From assembly GCA_013289695.1 (NCBI GenBank), contig JABCZK010000005.1:62001-126000 (forward strand): a stretch of DNA of 64,000 nt, in the 5' to 3' direction. Origin of the DNA: Acidobacteriota bacterium. Its GTDB lineage: Bacteria > Acidobacteriota > Terriglobia > Acidiferrales > UBA7541. Under the pieces are notes generated by a model. That model did not search any database. It was not told the DNA's origin and saw only the letters and a list, made by a program, of their open reading frames with translations. Made by a program: the position numbers and the translations under genes. Numbering within the stretch: position 1 is the stretch's first letter; each line of letters opens with the position of its first letter. This document shows, in pieces, positions 8,963-17,112 of the stretch.

Positions 8963-9017
8963 CGAATTAGCAAAATTCGTGGAACGAATCCGTCCGAACA
9001 CGCATCAGAGGTATGAT
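8963..9017 (+). promoter_or_regulatory. Candidate promoter and operator of the second CxxCH gene
   Basis: A TATGAT -10 box lies at 9012-9017, 27 bases before the ATG at 9044. Upstream are two overlapping inverted repeats. One is CGAATT-AGCAA-AATTCG at 8963-8979 and the other TTCGT-GGA-ACGAA at 8976-8988. They sit where an activator or repressor would act. No good -35 is seen, which may mean activator dependence. Confidence 0.4.
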
Positions 9018-9043
9018 ACTTGGCGGGGGTCCTACAGCTTTTT

Positions 9044-9319
9044 ATGTCCAAGCGAATAGCCCTAAGACTGCTGGCGGTGGCCCTGATCCTTTCCGTGGGC
9101 CTGTTTGCCATGCAGGCTGCCGGGCACTGGCATGGGCACTCCTCCGACGAACAGCATTGCCAGGTCTGCCATACCGGGCACGTCGCCGTACCGCAGCCCG
9201 CCGCGCAGATGGAAATGCAGTCGCCCGTCGCGGTCGCGCGGTTTGCGGTCGCCGAAGACCAAAAGCTTAATCTCGACCCGGTTTGCAGTCACAGAATCCC
9301 CCGTGCGCCTCCTGTTTAA
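9044..9319 (+). CDS. Small membrane-anchored CxxCH protein (paralogue 2)
   Basis: A 91-residue protein from ATG 9044, chosen over TTG 9020, which overlaps the -10 region. It has a basic start (MSKR), one hydrophobic helix (about 5-25), a cluster HWHGH...EQHCQVCHTGH, and a tail ending IPRAPPV. It shares helix, His cluster, C-x2-CH-x-x-H and the APP-V tail with the protein at 552, so the two are paralogues. One precedes a TolC-type channel gene and the other a TonB-dependent receptor. A role in periplasmic metal binding or delivery at the outer membrane step is inferred. Haem attachment through CxxCH is possible but not shown. Confidence 0.6.
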   Translation: MSKRIALRLLAVALILSVGLFAMQAAGHWHGHSSDEQHCQVCHTGHVAVPQPAAQMEMQSPVAVARFAVAEDQKLNLDPVCSHRIPRAPPV

Positions 9320-9461
9320 TTCCTCAACCAAATAATTCGTAATCCCTTAACGCGTGCCGTGAGCATGGCGGCAAGCGTCGAATTCCACACTTAATTTTCA
9401 TTTTATCCGCGGCCGGCGCTGCGCAGCGCACAGGCCGCCATTCATAAAGGGAGATTCATTC

Positions 9462-12377
9462 ATGAGCTTAGTAAAAGTACTTCTAGGGGCATTGTTTTTG
9501 CTGTTAGCCACGTTTACGACCGCACGCACCGGTTGGGCACAGACCGGTAACGCGGCGAACGTCACAGGTACGGTGACCGATCCTTCGGGCGCTGTCGTCG
9601 CTGGCGCGACCGTTAGCATCCATAACCCCGTCAGCCAGTACGAGCGTTCCACCACCACAGACAGTTCCGGTAACTTCAGTTTCCCGAACGTGCCCTTCAA
9701 TCCCTATCACTTGTCCGTGACAACCTCGGGATTTGGACCGTACGCGCAGGACATTGATGTCCGCTCCTCGGTGCCTCTGTCGGTGAAAATCAGTTTGACG
9801 ATAGCCGGTAGCTCCAGCACCGTAACCGTCGAAGGAGGCAGCGACCTGCTCGAAAACGATTCCACCTTCCACACCGACGTGGACCGGGCACTATTTGAAA
9901 AGCTTCCTCTGGAGAGTCAATCGTCGTCACTCAGTTCGCTCGTCACACTCACGACTCCCGGCATAGCCGCGGACTCGAATGGCCTGTTCCACGGACTTGG
10001 CGACCACGCAGAGAATTCATTTTCCGTTGACGGCCAGCCCATCACCGATCAGCAGAGCAAAGTCTTTTCGAACCAGCTTCCCGTGGATGCCATCCAGTCA
10101 CTGGAAGTTATTTCCGGGGCGCCGCCCGCCGAATTCGGCGACAAGACCAGCGTCGTTATCCAGGCCACCACGCGCTCCGGTTTGGGCGTTACCACGCCTC
10201 ACGGCACCATCTTCGGTTCCTACGGCACATTCGGCACGTCCAACGCCGGATTCGACCTCGCCTACGGCAATCAGAAATGGGGCAACTTCATCTCGGCCAG
10301 CGGATTGAACAGCGGCCGATTCTTGGATCCTCCGGAATTCAGCGTGATGCACGACAAAGGCAACCAGGAAAACATATTCGATCGCGTGGATTATCAGTTC
10401 AACGCCGCAAACTCGGTCCACCTCAACGTCCAATACACGCGTTCCTGGTTTCAGACGCCCAATTCCTTCGACGCGCAATTCGCCTCGCCTTGGTTTGGCG
10501 TCGTCGTTGACAATGGTGGCCTCGCTCCGCCGGTCAGCTCGGGTTGCACTCTCGCACAGTGTGGTCAGCTCGTCGGTGCGCAGGATCAGCGCTCCAAGAT
10601 CGGGACATTCAACATCGCTCCGTCCTGGACGCATCTGATCAATTCCAATGCGGTCCTCACGGTTGGTGCTTTTGTTCGCAGCGATACATATAACTACTAC
10701 CCCAGCGACAATCCCTTCGCGGACCTCGGGCCGTTCAGCCTTCAGAGGGAGACGGTCACCCAGGATCGCACCCTGACCAATGCGGGCATCCACTCGGAAA
10801 TTTCGGTGGTGCATGGCATTAACAATGTGAAGGCGGGGATCGTCTATGAGCAGACATTTCTCACCGAGAAGGATCAGATCGCCATCGTCGATCCTACGCT
10901 CAACGCGCCATGCCTCGGTGCGAATACAAACCCGGTAACCGATGGCTTTTACCCTTTCGCACCCGTGCAGGGGTTCACGAATCCAAGTCAGTGCGCCGCT
11001 GCGGGATTTCAGCCGAACGTGGCAACGAATCCGAACGCCCCGGGCAACCCGGCCAATGGATTTTTGAGCACAGCCCTATACCCTTTGTTCAATCCGACTT
11101 TGCTTCCCTTTGACCTCACGCGCGGAGGGAGTCGATTCCAAACCGCTGCATCATTTCCTCTGCACACGGATGTCAAAGAACTGGCGCTGTACGTCCAAGA
11201 CACCATCACGTGGAAGAATTGGTCGTTCAATTTGGGCATTCGCGGCGACTTGTATAATGGCTTGTCCACAGCGAACCAAGCCGAGCCTCGCTTGGGCGTC
11301 GCTTACAACATCAAACCCACCAACACCGTTCTGCGAGTCTCCTACGCCCGAAGTCTCGAAACTCCCTTCAACGAAAATCTCGTCCTTTCCAGCATTGGGT
11401 GCACCAGCGACGTTCTGAACCCTTTGCTGGGATGTGCGGGAAATTCCACAAATCCGATCGCGCCCGGGTATCGCAATGAATTTCACGCCGGCCTGCAACA
11501 AGCCTTTGGGAAATACTTAGTTCTCGACGGTGAATACATCTGGAAGTACACCCATAACGCCTACGATTTCAGTGTGCTCGGTAACACGCCGATTACTTTC
11601 CCGATCGAGTGGGCCCGGTCCAAGATCCCTGGATTCGCGATCCGCGCATCCGTGCCGGATTACCACGGTTTGACGGCATTCATCGTCATGTCCAGCGTGG
11701 CTGCCCGGTTCTTTACCCCGCAGGAAGCCGGAGCCGGAGCTAATCCCACGGCGCCGACGGGCGTTTTTCGCATTGACCACGACGAACATTTCAACGAGAC
11801 AACCCACCTGCAATATCAACCTTGGAAGAAGCTTCCTTGGGTCGGCTTTAACTGGCGATACGACAGCGGGCTGGTGGCCGGCGCGACGCCCTGCTTCGGG
11901 ATCGAATCGTTCAACACTTGCCCAGGCAGTCTGGGCACTACCCCCGCCAATGGCTCCGTCTCCCTGGTAGCCTCGAACGTGGGCAGCGTTCCCTTGAGCG
12001 CGGATCAGGAGTTCGAAGCAGGCTTCACCTGCAACGGCGTGCATGCTACGCCGCCCTCTGCGGCAAATCCAGGCGGTATCCCGATACCGGGAGGCACCTG
12101 CCCCGCGCTGATGTTCGGCTCCACGCTCATCTCCGTGCCGGGACCCAACAAGGAAAATGACGACCACAATCCGCCACGCATCCAACAACGCAATCTGTTT
12201 GACTTAGCCGTGGGCCACGACAATCTCTTCCATGGCGATCGTTACAAGTGGAGTGCCCGCGTGGAGGTAATCAACCTGGCCAACAACTATGCTCTCTACA
12301 ACTTCCTGTCAACGTTCAGCGGCACGCACTACGTCACGCCGCGCACCGTAACAGCGGAGGTCGGATTCCACTTCTAA
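9462..12377 (+). CDS. TonB-dependent outer membrane receptor with carboxypeptidase-regulatory-like domain
   Basis: A 971-residue protein with a signal peptide (about 1-26, ending GWAQ). Next is a CarboxypepD_reg/Cna-B-like domain (about 30-115, GTVTDPSGAVVAGATVSI), a plug domain (about 135-235) and a 22-strand-type barrel. The last residue is Phe, the usual signal for barrel assembly. A good ribosome site (AAGGGAG) precedes the ATG. Receptors of this large type take up siderophores, glycans or metal chelates with TonB energy; the substrate is not visible. Its place between the CxxCH paralogue and a barrel/cytochrome pair suggests a role in metal handling, by inference only. A strong hairpin follows the stop. 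Confidence 0.85.
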   Translation: MSLVKVLLGALFLLLATFTTARTGWAQTGNAANVTGTVTDPSGAVVAGATVSIHNPVSQYERSTTTDSSGNFSFPNVPFNPYHLSVTTSGFGPYAQDIDVRSSVPLSVKISLTIAGSSSTVTVEGGSDLLENDSTFHTDVDRALFEKLPLESQSSSLSSLVTLTTPGIAADSNGLFHGLGDHAENSFSVDGQPITDQQSKVFSNQLPVDAIQSLEVISGAPPAEFGDKTSVVIQATTRSGLGVTTPHGTIFGSYGTFGTSNAGFDLAYGNQKWGNFISASGLNSGRFLDPPEFSVMHDKGNQENIFDRVDYQFNAANSVHLNVQYTRSWFQTPNSFDAQFASPWFGVVVDNGGLAPPVSSGCTLAQCGQLVGAQDQRSKIGTFNIAPSWTHLINSNAVLTVGAFVRSDTYNYYPSDNPFADLGPFSLQRETVTQDRTLTNAGIHSEISVVHGINNVKAGIVYEQTFLTEKDQIAIVDPTLNAPCLGANTNPVTDGFYPFAPVQGFTNPSQCAAAGFQPNVATNPNAPGNPANGFLSTALYPLFNPTLLPFDLTRGGSRFQTAASFPLHTDVKELALYVQDTITWKNWSFNLGIRGDLYNGLSTANQAEPRLGVAYNIKPTNTVLRVSYARSLETPFNENLVLSSIGCTSDVLNPLLGCAGNSTNPIAPGYRNEFHAGLQQAFGKYLVLDGEYIWKYTHNAYDFSVLGNTPITFPIEWARSKIPGFAIRASVPDYHGLTAFIVMSSVAARFFTPQEAGAGANPTAPTGVFRIDHDEHFNETTHLQYQPWKKLPWVGFNWRYDSGLVAGATPCFGIESFNTCPGSLGTTPANGSVSLVASNVGSVPLSADQEFEAGFTCNGVHATPPSAANPGGIPIPGGTCPALMFGSTLISVPGPNKENDDHNPPRIQQRNLFDLAVGHDNLFHGDRYKWSARVEVINLANNYALYNFLSTFSGTHYVTPRTVTAEVGFHF

Positions 12378-12383
12378 TCCCCG

Positions 12384-12428
12384 CGCGACGGAGGCCGATG
12401 CGTGCGTCGGCTTCCGTCGCGTGAATTT
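12384..12428 (+). terminator. Hairpin after the TonB-dependent receptor
   Basis: CGCGACGGAGGCCGA (12384-12398) pairs with TCGGCTTCCGTCGCG (12407-12421) through 15 base pairs, one of them G-U, around an 8-base loop. It starts 7 bases after the stop codon. The T tract is weak (GAATTT), so termination may be incomplete. Confidence 0.6.
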
Positions 12429-12525
12429 CAAGCCTGGCGATCCCCTGGCTCGACGGGACCCGCGCAGTGACCGGCGCAATTCCAGCGCCCGGATAACTTC
12501 CTGAAAACCACTCTCACAGAAAAAT

Positions 12526-12580
12526 TACAGAACTCTAGTACAGAACTCTAGTTGACACTGATTTGCAACTAAACTACACT
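12526..12580 (+). promoter_or_regulatory. Strong sigma-70-type promoter with an upstream 13-base tandem repeat
   Basis: TTGACA (12552-12557) and TACACT (12575-12580) are 17 bases apart. Immediately upstream ACAGAACTCTAGT occurs twice in tandem (12527-12539 and 12540-12552), the second copy overlapping the first base of the -35. The repeat looks like an operator or activator site. The promoter would drive the barrel protein and cytochrome genes. Confidence 0.65.
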
Positions 12581-12627
12581 CGCGCCAGTTGAAAGCTTGT
12601 TTCAACTGGAAAGAGCCTTTCTATTCC

Positions 12628-13557
12628 ATGCCGTTCCCTGAGTCCTTGCGTTCGCTAGGCCCTTCCAGGTCACGGCCAAATCGCCTCCCGCTGACTTATA
12701 TCGGCCTCTTGTGCTTGCTGTGCGCGTCGCTAGCTGGCCCGCGAGCTGTCGCCGCTCAGGAAACTCCCTATTTTGTTGCGTACTCGCACCACCTCGAAGA
12801 ACCCGGCAACCTGGAAATTGAGCTGAATTCCATTTACGGTGTGCAGCACGCCGGCAACGACTTCATCGCCCCCTGGGTTGAGTTTGAATACGGCGCAAAA
12901 GCCTGGTGGACCACCGAGTTTTATCTCGATTGGCAGGGAACGTTTAACGACAGCGCGCGCTTTACCGGATTCCGCTGGGAAAACCGCTTTCGCCCGCTGA
13001 GGCACGAGCACTGGATCAATCCTGTTCTTTACGTCGAATACGAAAACACCACGGCCGCGGATAAGACCATGATCGAAGTGGTCGGTTTCGATTCTCAAGC
13101 GGATCACGCCGTTCCCAATTCCATAGCGCAAATGGAACATCTGCATGAGCTCGAGACGAAATTGATTCTCTCCAGCGACTACCAAGGCTGGAACATTTCG
13201 GAAAATTTTATCGCCGAGAAGAATTTAGGCCATGATCCCTGGGAGTTTGGCTACGCAGTCGGCGCCAGCCGTCCCCTGCGCCTCGCCGTCACTCCGGAGT
13301 CCTGCAATTTCTGCCGTGAAAACTTCCTGCTGGGCGCCGAAGTCTATGGCGGTCTGGGGACTTCTTGGAATTTTACGCAAATCGGCACGTCCCATTACGC
13401 GGCGCCCGTGGTTGCCTGGCAACTCCCCAGCGGCGTCACGTTTCGTGCTTCACCGGGATTCGGACTGAATTCCAACAGCCATCCATTCATCCTGCGTTGG
13501 AGCGTTTCGTATGAAATTGACCGCTTCGCCCACAGAGTAAGGAGCTTGTTCCGATGA
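12628..13557 (+). CDS. Predicted secreted beta-barrel-like protein of unknown function
   Basis: A 309-residue protein. ATG 12628 is preferred because the TTG at 12589 would begin at the predicted transcription start. An N-terminal hydrophobic segment (about 22-42, ending VAAQE) looks like a signal peptide. The rest alternates short beta-like stretches rich in Trp, Tyr and Phe (for example WVEFEYGAKAWWTTEFYL), as in outer membrane barrels. One C-x2-C pair (ESCNFCREN) stands out. I do not recognise a named family. The stop overlaps the start of the cytochrome gene by four bases, so the two are translationally coupled and probably act together in the envelope. Confidence 0.65.
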   Translation: MPFPESLRSLGPSRSRPNRLPLTYIGLLCLLCASLAGPRAVAAQETPYFVAYSHHLEEPGNLEIELNSIYGVQHAGNDFIAPWVEFEYGAKAWWTTEFYLDWQGTFNDSARFTGFRWENRFRPLRHEHWINPVLYVEYENTTAADKTMIEVVGFDSQADHAVPNSIAQMEHLHELETKLILSSDYQGWNISENFIAEKNLGHDPWEFGYAVGASRPLRLAVTPESCNFCRENFLLGAEVYGGLGTSWNFTQIGTSHYAAPVVAWQLPSGVTFRASPGFGLNSNSHPFILRWSVSYEIDRFAHRVRSLFR

Positions 13558-13964
13558 TTCGACGATCCCTTTGCGGTCTCCTGCTTTTGGCGCTGACGTT
13601 TGTTGCTATTGGTTCCGCGTCCGAGCGCGAGCGCGAAACCGATGATCGCGGTGTGTTGCTCGCCATCGCCCAAGCTCCGCTAAAAACTCGCTCTTGGCAC
13701 AATCCCTACCAAGGCCAACCCGACGCTGTGCTCGCCGGGAAAAAACTCTTTCTGCAACATTGCGCGGAATGTCACGGCCCGCAAGCCCGGGGCATCGGTC
13801 GCGCCGTCAATCTGCATTTGTCCGCGGTGCAGAATGCCACACCGGGCGAGCTCGCATGGTTCCTGCGCAACGGAAATCTTTGGCGAGGGATGCCTGCTTG
13901 GTCCGGACTGCCGGAGCAGCGCCGCTGGCAGCTCGTCGCCTACCTCAAATCGTTCCGCCGATAA
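13554..13964 (+). CDS. Periplasmic c-type cytochrome
   Basis: A 136-residue protein with a signal peptide (about 1-22) and one haem c motif, CAECH (Cys70, Cys73, His74), in a cytochrome c class I context (AGKKLFLQHCAECHG). The Met of RGMPAW is a good sixth ligand. It should carry single electrons in the periplasm. The start overlaps the stop of the barrel protein (ATGA). A coupled barrel protein and cytochrome next to metal exporters could mean metal oxidation or reduction in the envelope, but no enzyme is present to confirm it. Confidence 0.82.
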   Translation: MIRRSLCGLLLLALTFVAIGSASERERETDDRGVLLAIAQAPLKTRSWHNPYQGQPDAVLAGKKLFLQHCAECHGPQARGIGRAVNLHLSAVQNATPGELAWFLRNGNLWRGMPAWSGLPEQRRWQLVAYLKSFRR

Positions 13965-13971
13965 TTCCTGC

Positions 13972-13977
13972 TACAAT
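13972..13977 (+). promoter_or_regulatory. -10 box of the 6S-like RNA
   Basis: TACAAT lies 4-7 bases before the predicted RNA start at about 13982. No convincing -35 is visible at the proper spacing. Confidence 0.4.
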
Positions 13978-13981
13978 ACTT

Positions 13982-14180
13982 CGTGGAACCGGCCTGCGAC
14001 GCAGGTGACGTCGCGATGGTCTTTTGAACCAACACTGGATCCCAGGGAGTCCGCGTCGTCCTGCCCTTGTGCACGTCCATCGGTTTCGGCCGGTGGATAG
14101 CCTGAAAGCAGGCGCAGGGCACCCACCTATTCGTGGGGTTCAGGACCTAGCAACGCACGGCGAAGTGGACCGCTCCACGT
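13982..14180 (+). ncRNA. ssrS: Probable 6S RNA
   Basis: The 199-base stretch folds by eye into one long rod. The closing stem pairs 13982-13992 (CGTGGAACCGG) with 14170-14179 (CCGCTCCACG). An inner stem pairs 14018-14030 (GGTCTTTTGAACC) with 14137-14147 (GGTTCAGGACC). The terminal arm pairs 14062-14072 with 14112-14121 and 14076-14083 with 14090-14097. A small hairpin, CCCAC/GTGGG (14122-14137), sits in the 3' half of the large internal bubble. This open-promoter-like shape, the length and the position just before ymdB fit 6S RNA, which binds the housekeeping RNA polymerase in stationary phase. No covariance search was run. ORFs crossing this stretch were not accepted. Confidence 0.65.
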
Positions 14181-14234
14181 CAGAAAGCTTCAGATTTGCA
14201 GCTCAATCGAAGTGCGAAATGAGAAACTCCCAGA

Positions 14235-15017
14235 ATGAAGATTCTCTTTATCGGGGATATCGTCGGCTCACCCGGACGCAAAATCGTTCATGACCGGCTC
14301 GCGGACATCCTCACGCAACGCTCCATAGACCTGTGCATCGCCAACGGTGAAAATTCCGCTTCGGGCTTCGGCATCACTCCGCGCCTCGCGGAAGAAATAT
14401 TTGCAGCCGGGGTGGAAGTCATCACCGGCGGCAATCACATCTGGGACCGCAAAGAGATCATTGATTTTTTTCCGCACGAGCCGCGGTTGATCCGCCCCGC
14501 GAATTTTCCGGCGGGCTCGCCCGGCAAGGGACATTTTGTCGGCCACGCTAAAAACGGTGTCGCCTACGCGGTCATGAATCTGCAAGGACGCACCTTCATG
14601 GCGCCGCTCGAAGATCCCTTCCGCACCGCCGAACGCGAACTGGCCGCGCTCCCTCCCGATGTGAAAGTGATCGTCGTGGACATGCACGCCGAGGCCACCT
14701 CCGAAAAGCAAGCGATGGGCTGGCATCTCGACGGCAAAGTTTCCGCGGTGCTGGGCACGCACACACACGTCGCCACCGCCGATAATCGCCTGCTCCCCGG
14801 CGGCACAGCCTATATCACGGACGTGGGCATGACCGGCCCGCACGATTCGGTCATCGGCATGGAGAAAAAACCCATCGTGCAGCGCTTCCTCGATGCGCTG
14901 CCCGCAAAATTCGCCGTAGCCGAAGGCGACGTGCAGATGAACACCGTGCAAATTGATGTAGAGGAGTCCACCGGCCGCGCCCGCTCCATCGACCGCGTGA
15001 ATTTCCGCCTCGACTAA
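14235..15017 (+). CDS. ymdB: YmdB-family metallophosphoesterase (TIGR00282)
   Basis: A 260-residue enzyme of the normal family length. Metal-ligand motifs are GDIVGSPGRK (8-17), NGENSASG, GGNHIWDRKE and the later GTHTHVATAD. Members are dinuclear-metal phosphodiesterases, reported to hydrolyse cyclic nucleotides and to influence RNA decay and cell fate in Bacillus, where ymdB sits next to rny. Here rny is missing from the neighbourhood; a 6S-like RNA lies directly upstream and dnaA downstream. The annotation as a metallophosphoesterase is firm, but the physiological substrate is not visible. Confidence 0.88.
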   Translation: MKILFIGDIVGSPGRKIVHDRLADILTQRSIDLCIANGENSASGFGITPRLAEEIFAAGVEVITGGNHIWDRKEIIDFFPHEPRLIRPANFPAGSPGKGHFVGHAKNGVAYAVMNLQGRTFMAPLEDPFRTAERELAALPPDVKVIVVDMHAEATSEKQAMGWHLDGKVSAVLGTHTHVATADNRLLPGGTAYITDVGMTGPHDSVIGMEKKPIVQRFLDALPAKFAVAEGDVQMNTVQIDVEESTGRARSIDRVNFRLD

Positions 15018-15387
15018 ATTCGCGCCGGGAAAAATTCGCGCGCCGGAAAAACTTTCAACTCTCACCCAACTCCGTCTCGCCAATTTTATTTTTTACAAGT
15101 GAAAATATTAAAATTCGTCATTGTGGAAATCCTGTGAATTGTTTGTGGAGAGCATACCTGGTACTCACGAAGTTTTCTCTTGCTACCAACGTTCCATTTA
15201 GGCAGAATCCCGCCTCACATCTCTGATGAGCGTAAGGCACGGGGATTCATTAGAGCTGGCGCCGCAAGGCGCGACGCCGCTTCATCGTACCTGAACCACC
15301 AGACCAAAATGCACCCGCCAGTAGGGGTGATGTTTTTCCACAGCATTTCCACATCGGTGGAAATTGCGGTAAGGGCTGACTCGCTCG
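15018..15387 (+). other. Putative oriC half upstream of dnaA
   Basis: This 370-base gap has an AT-rich tract (about 15082-15118). DnaA-box-like sites follow: ATTTCCACAA (reverse, 15121-15130), a reverse CTCCACAAA (15142-15150), TTTTCCACA (15334-15342) and ATTTCCACA (15345-15353). The last two sit just before the dnaA ATG and could also autoregulate it. No believable gene lies in the gap. Confidence 0.5.
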
Positions 15388-16710
15388 ATGAACCTTTGGG
15401 ATAAGATTCTCCAACATACAGAGCGGCGCGTTAATCCACATAGCTTCGCTACTTGGTTTCGACCGACACGGTTGGATCGTTCTGAAGACGATCGTCTGAC
15501 CGTGCGTGTTCCCACCCGCCTCTTCTGCAAGCGCTTGACGGAAACCTACGGCGAGCTGCTGAAAGCGGTGCTGGTCGAAATCGGCAAGCCCCAGCTGCAC
15601 TTGGATTTCGTGTGCGCCGAAACGGAAGCTCCCGTCGCAGCGGCCGTCGCAGCGCCCGCGTCCCCTCAAGCCAAGCTGGATTTTGACGCGGTGGCCAATC
15701 AACTCAACCCGCGTTATACCTTCGAGTCGTTCATCGTCGGCGCTTCCAACCAGTTCGCGCACGCCGCGGCCCTGGCTGTCGCGGAGCAGCCCTCGAAATC
15801 CTACAATCCGCTTTTCCTCTACGGCGGTGTGGGACTGGGCAAAACGCACCTGATGCAGGCCATCGGCCACACCCTCAAGCGCAGAAACCCTGCGATGCGC
15901 CTCACCTACGTCAGCGCCGAAAAATTCACCAACGAAGTGATTTCCTCCATCCGCTTCGAGCGCATGGCGGCCTTTCGCGACCGTTTCCGCAATATGGACG
16001 TTTTGATGGTGGACGACATCCAGTTCATCGCCACCCGCGAACGCACCCAGGAAGAATTTTTTCACACTTTCAACGCACTCTACGATCAACAGAAGCAAAT
16101 CGTCATTTCTTCCGATTGCCCGCCCAAGGAAATCTCCTCCATCGAAGAGCGCTTGCGCTCGCGCTTCGAATGGGGCTTGATCGCCGATATCCAGCTGCCC
16201 GATCTCGAAACGAAAATCGCCATTCTGCAGAAAAAGGCGGAGAGCGAACGCGTCCAGCTCCCTGACGAAGTCGCGGAGTACATCGCCCGCGCTATCAAAT
16301 CGAATATTCGCGAGCTGGAAGGCGCGCTCATCCGCCTGATGGCCTACGCTTCGCTCACCGGCGCGGAACTAAATCTCTCCACCGCGCAGCAAGTGCTCAA
16401 AAATATTATCGAGACGCAGGAAAAAAAGGTCACCATCGAGCAGATTCAGAAGCGTGTCGGCGAAATCTTCGGTCTGCGCGCCCAGGATCTGAATGTCCGC
16501 AGCAACTCCCGGCAAATCGTGCTGCCGCGCCAGGTGGCCATGTTCGTCGTGAAGCAGCTCACCTCTGCTTCGCTTCCCGAAATTGGCCGCCAGTTTGGCG
16601 GTAAGCACCACACCACGGTGCTGCATTCCATCAACAAGATCGAAACCGAGCGCCAAACCAACAAAGATTTGAACAAGAAAATCAACAGGTTACTCGATTC
16701 ATTTGGTTAG
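15388..16710 (+). CDS. dnaA: Chromosomal replication initiator DnaA
   Basis: A 440-residue AAA+ initiator of usual length. Domain I (about 1-75) includes WDKILQ and SFATWF, and a short Ala-rich linker (82-95) forms domain II. Domain III has Walker A GGVGLGKT (146-153), Walker B VDDIQFI and sensor motifs. Domain IV ends with the DnaA-box-binding signature including [12 protein letters not shown]. It binds DnaA boxes, melts the origin and loads the helicase. DnaA-box-like sites flank the gene on both sides. It starts a co-oriented block with dnaN, gyrB and gyrA. Confidence 0.97.
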   Translation: MNLWDKILQHTERRVNPHSFATWFRPTRLDRSEDDRLTVRVPTRLFCKRLTETYGELLKAVLVEIGKPQLHLDFVCAETEAPVAAAVAAPASPQAKLDFDAVANQLNPRYTFESFIVGASNQFAHAAALAVAEQPSKSYNPLFLYGGVGLGKTHLMQAIGHTLKRRNPAMRLTYVSAEKFTNEVISSIRFERMAAFRDRFRNMDVLMVDDIQFIATRERTQEEFFHTFNALYDQQKQIVISSDCPPKEISSIEERLRSRFEWGLIADIQLPDLETKIAILQKKAESERVQLPDEVAEYIARAIKSNIRELEGALIRLMAYASLTGAELNLSTAQQVLKNIIETQEKKVTIEQIQKRVGEIFGLRAQDLNVRSNSRQIVLPRQVAMFVVKQLTSASLPEIGRQFGGKHHTTVLHSINKIETERQTNKDLNKKINRLLDSFG

Positions 16711-17112
16711 ACTTAGTCCTTGGAAATACTCAGCCCTCCCGCCTGCTGTGGATTTTCCTGTGCCCGTCTAGGACTTGCTCTGTGTATGTTCCGCCCGTTC
16801 CCGCTTACATCGCCCGTGCGTGACTTGGGCGTGGCCTGTGAATGAACTGTGAGTCACCTGTGGACGTGCTGTGCATCCCTAGATAACCACGCCGCCGACG
16901 CCGCGATGCGCCAGCCTTATCCTCGGCGCCGTGCGCGGTTGCACAGCACACCACCAGCGGCAATCGGTGCGCATCGCTCCACTTGCTGCGTTTTCCGAAG
17001 TTTCCACAGATGCGGCGACGGCGACGGTTTTCTTATATATTTATATACCTAAAGAAAAGCAGTACAGTAGCCGCAGCAAAAATCAGCTCGAAAATTGCGA
17101 GGGTCGCCTCAG
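16711..17112 (+). other. Putative oriC half between dnaA and dnaN
   Basis: This 402-base gap carries further DnaA-box-like sequences: TGTGGATTT (16747-16755), CCTGTGGACG (16857-16866) and GTTTCCACA (17000-17008). An AT-rich run, mostly T and A, lies at 17029-17048. With the sites upstream of dnaA this suggests a two-part origin, as in Bacillus. No gene is seen. Confidence 0.5.
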
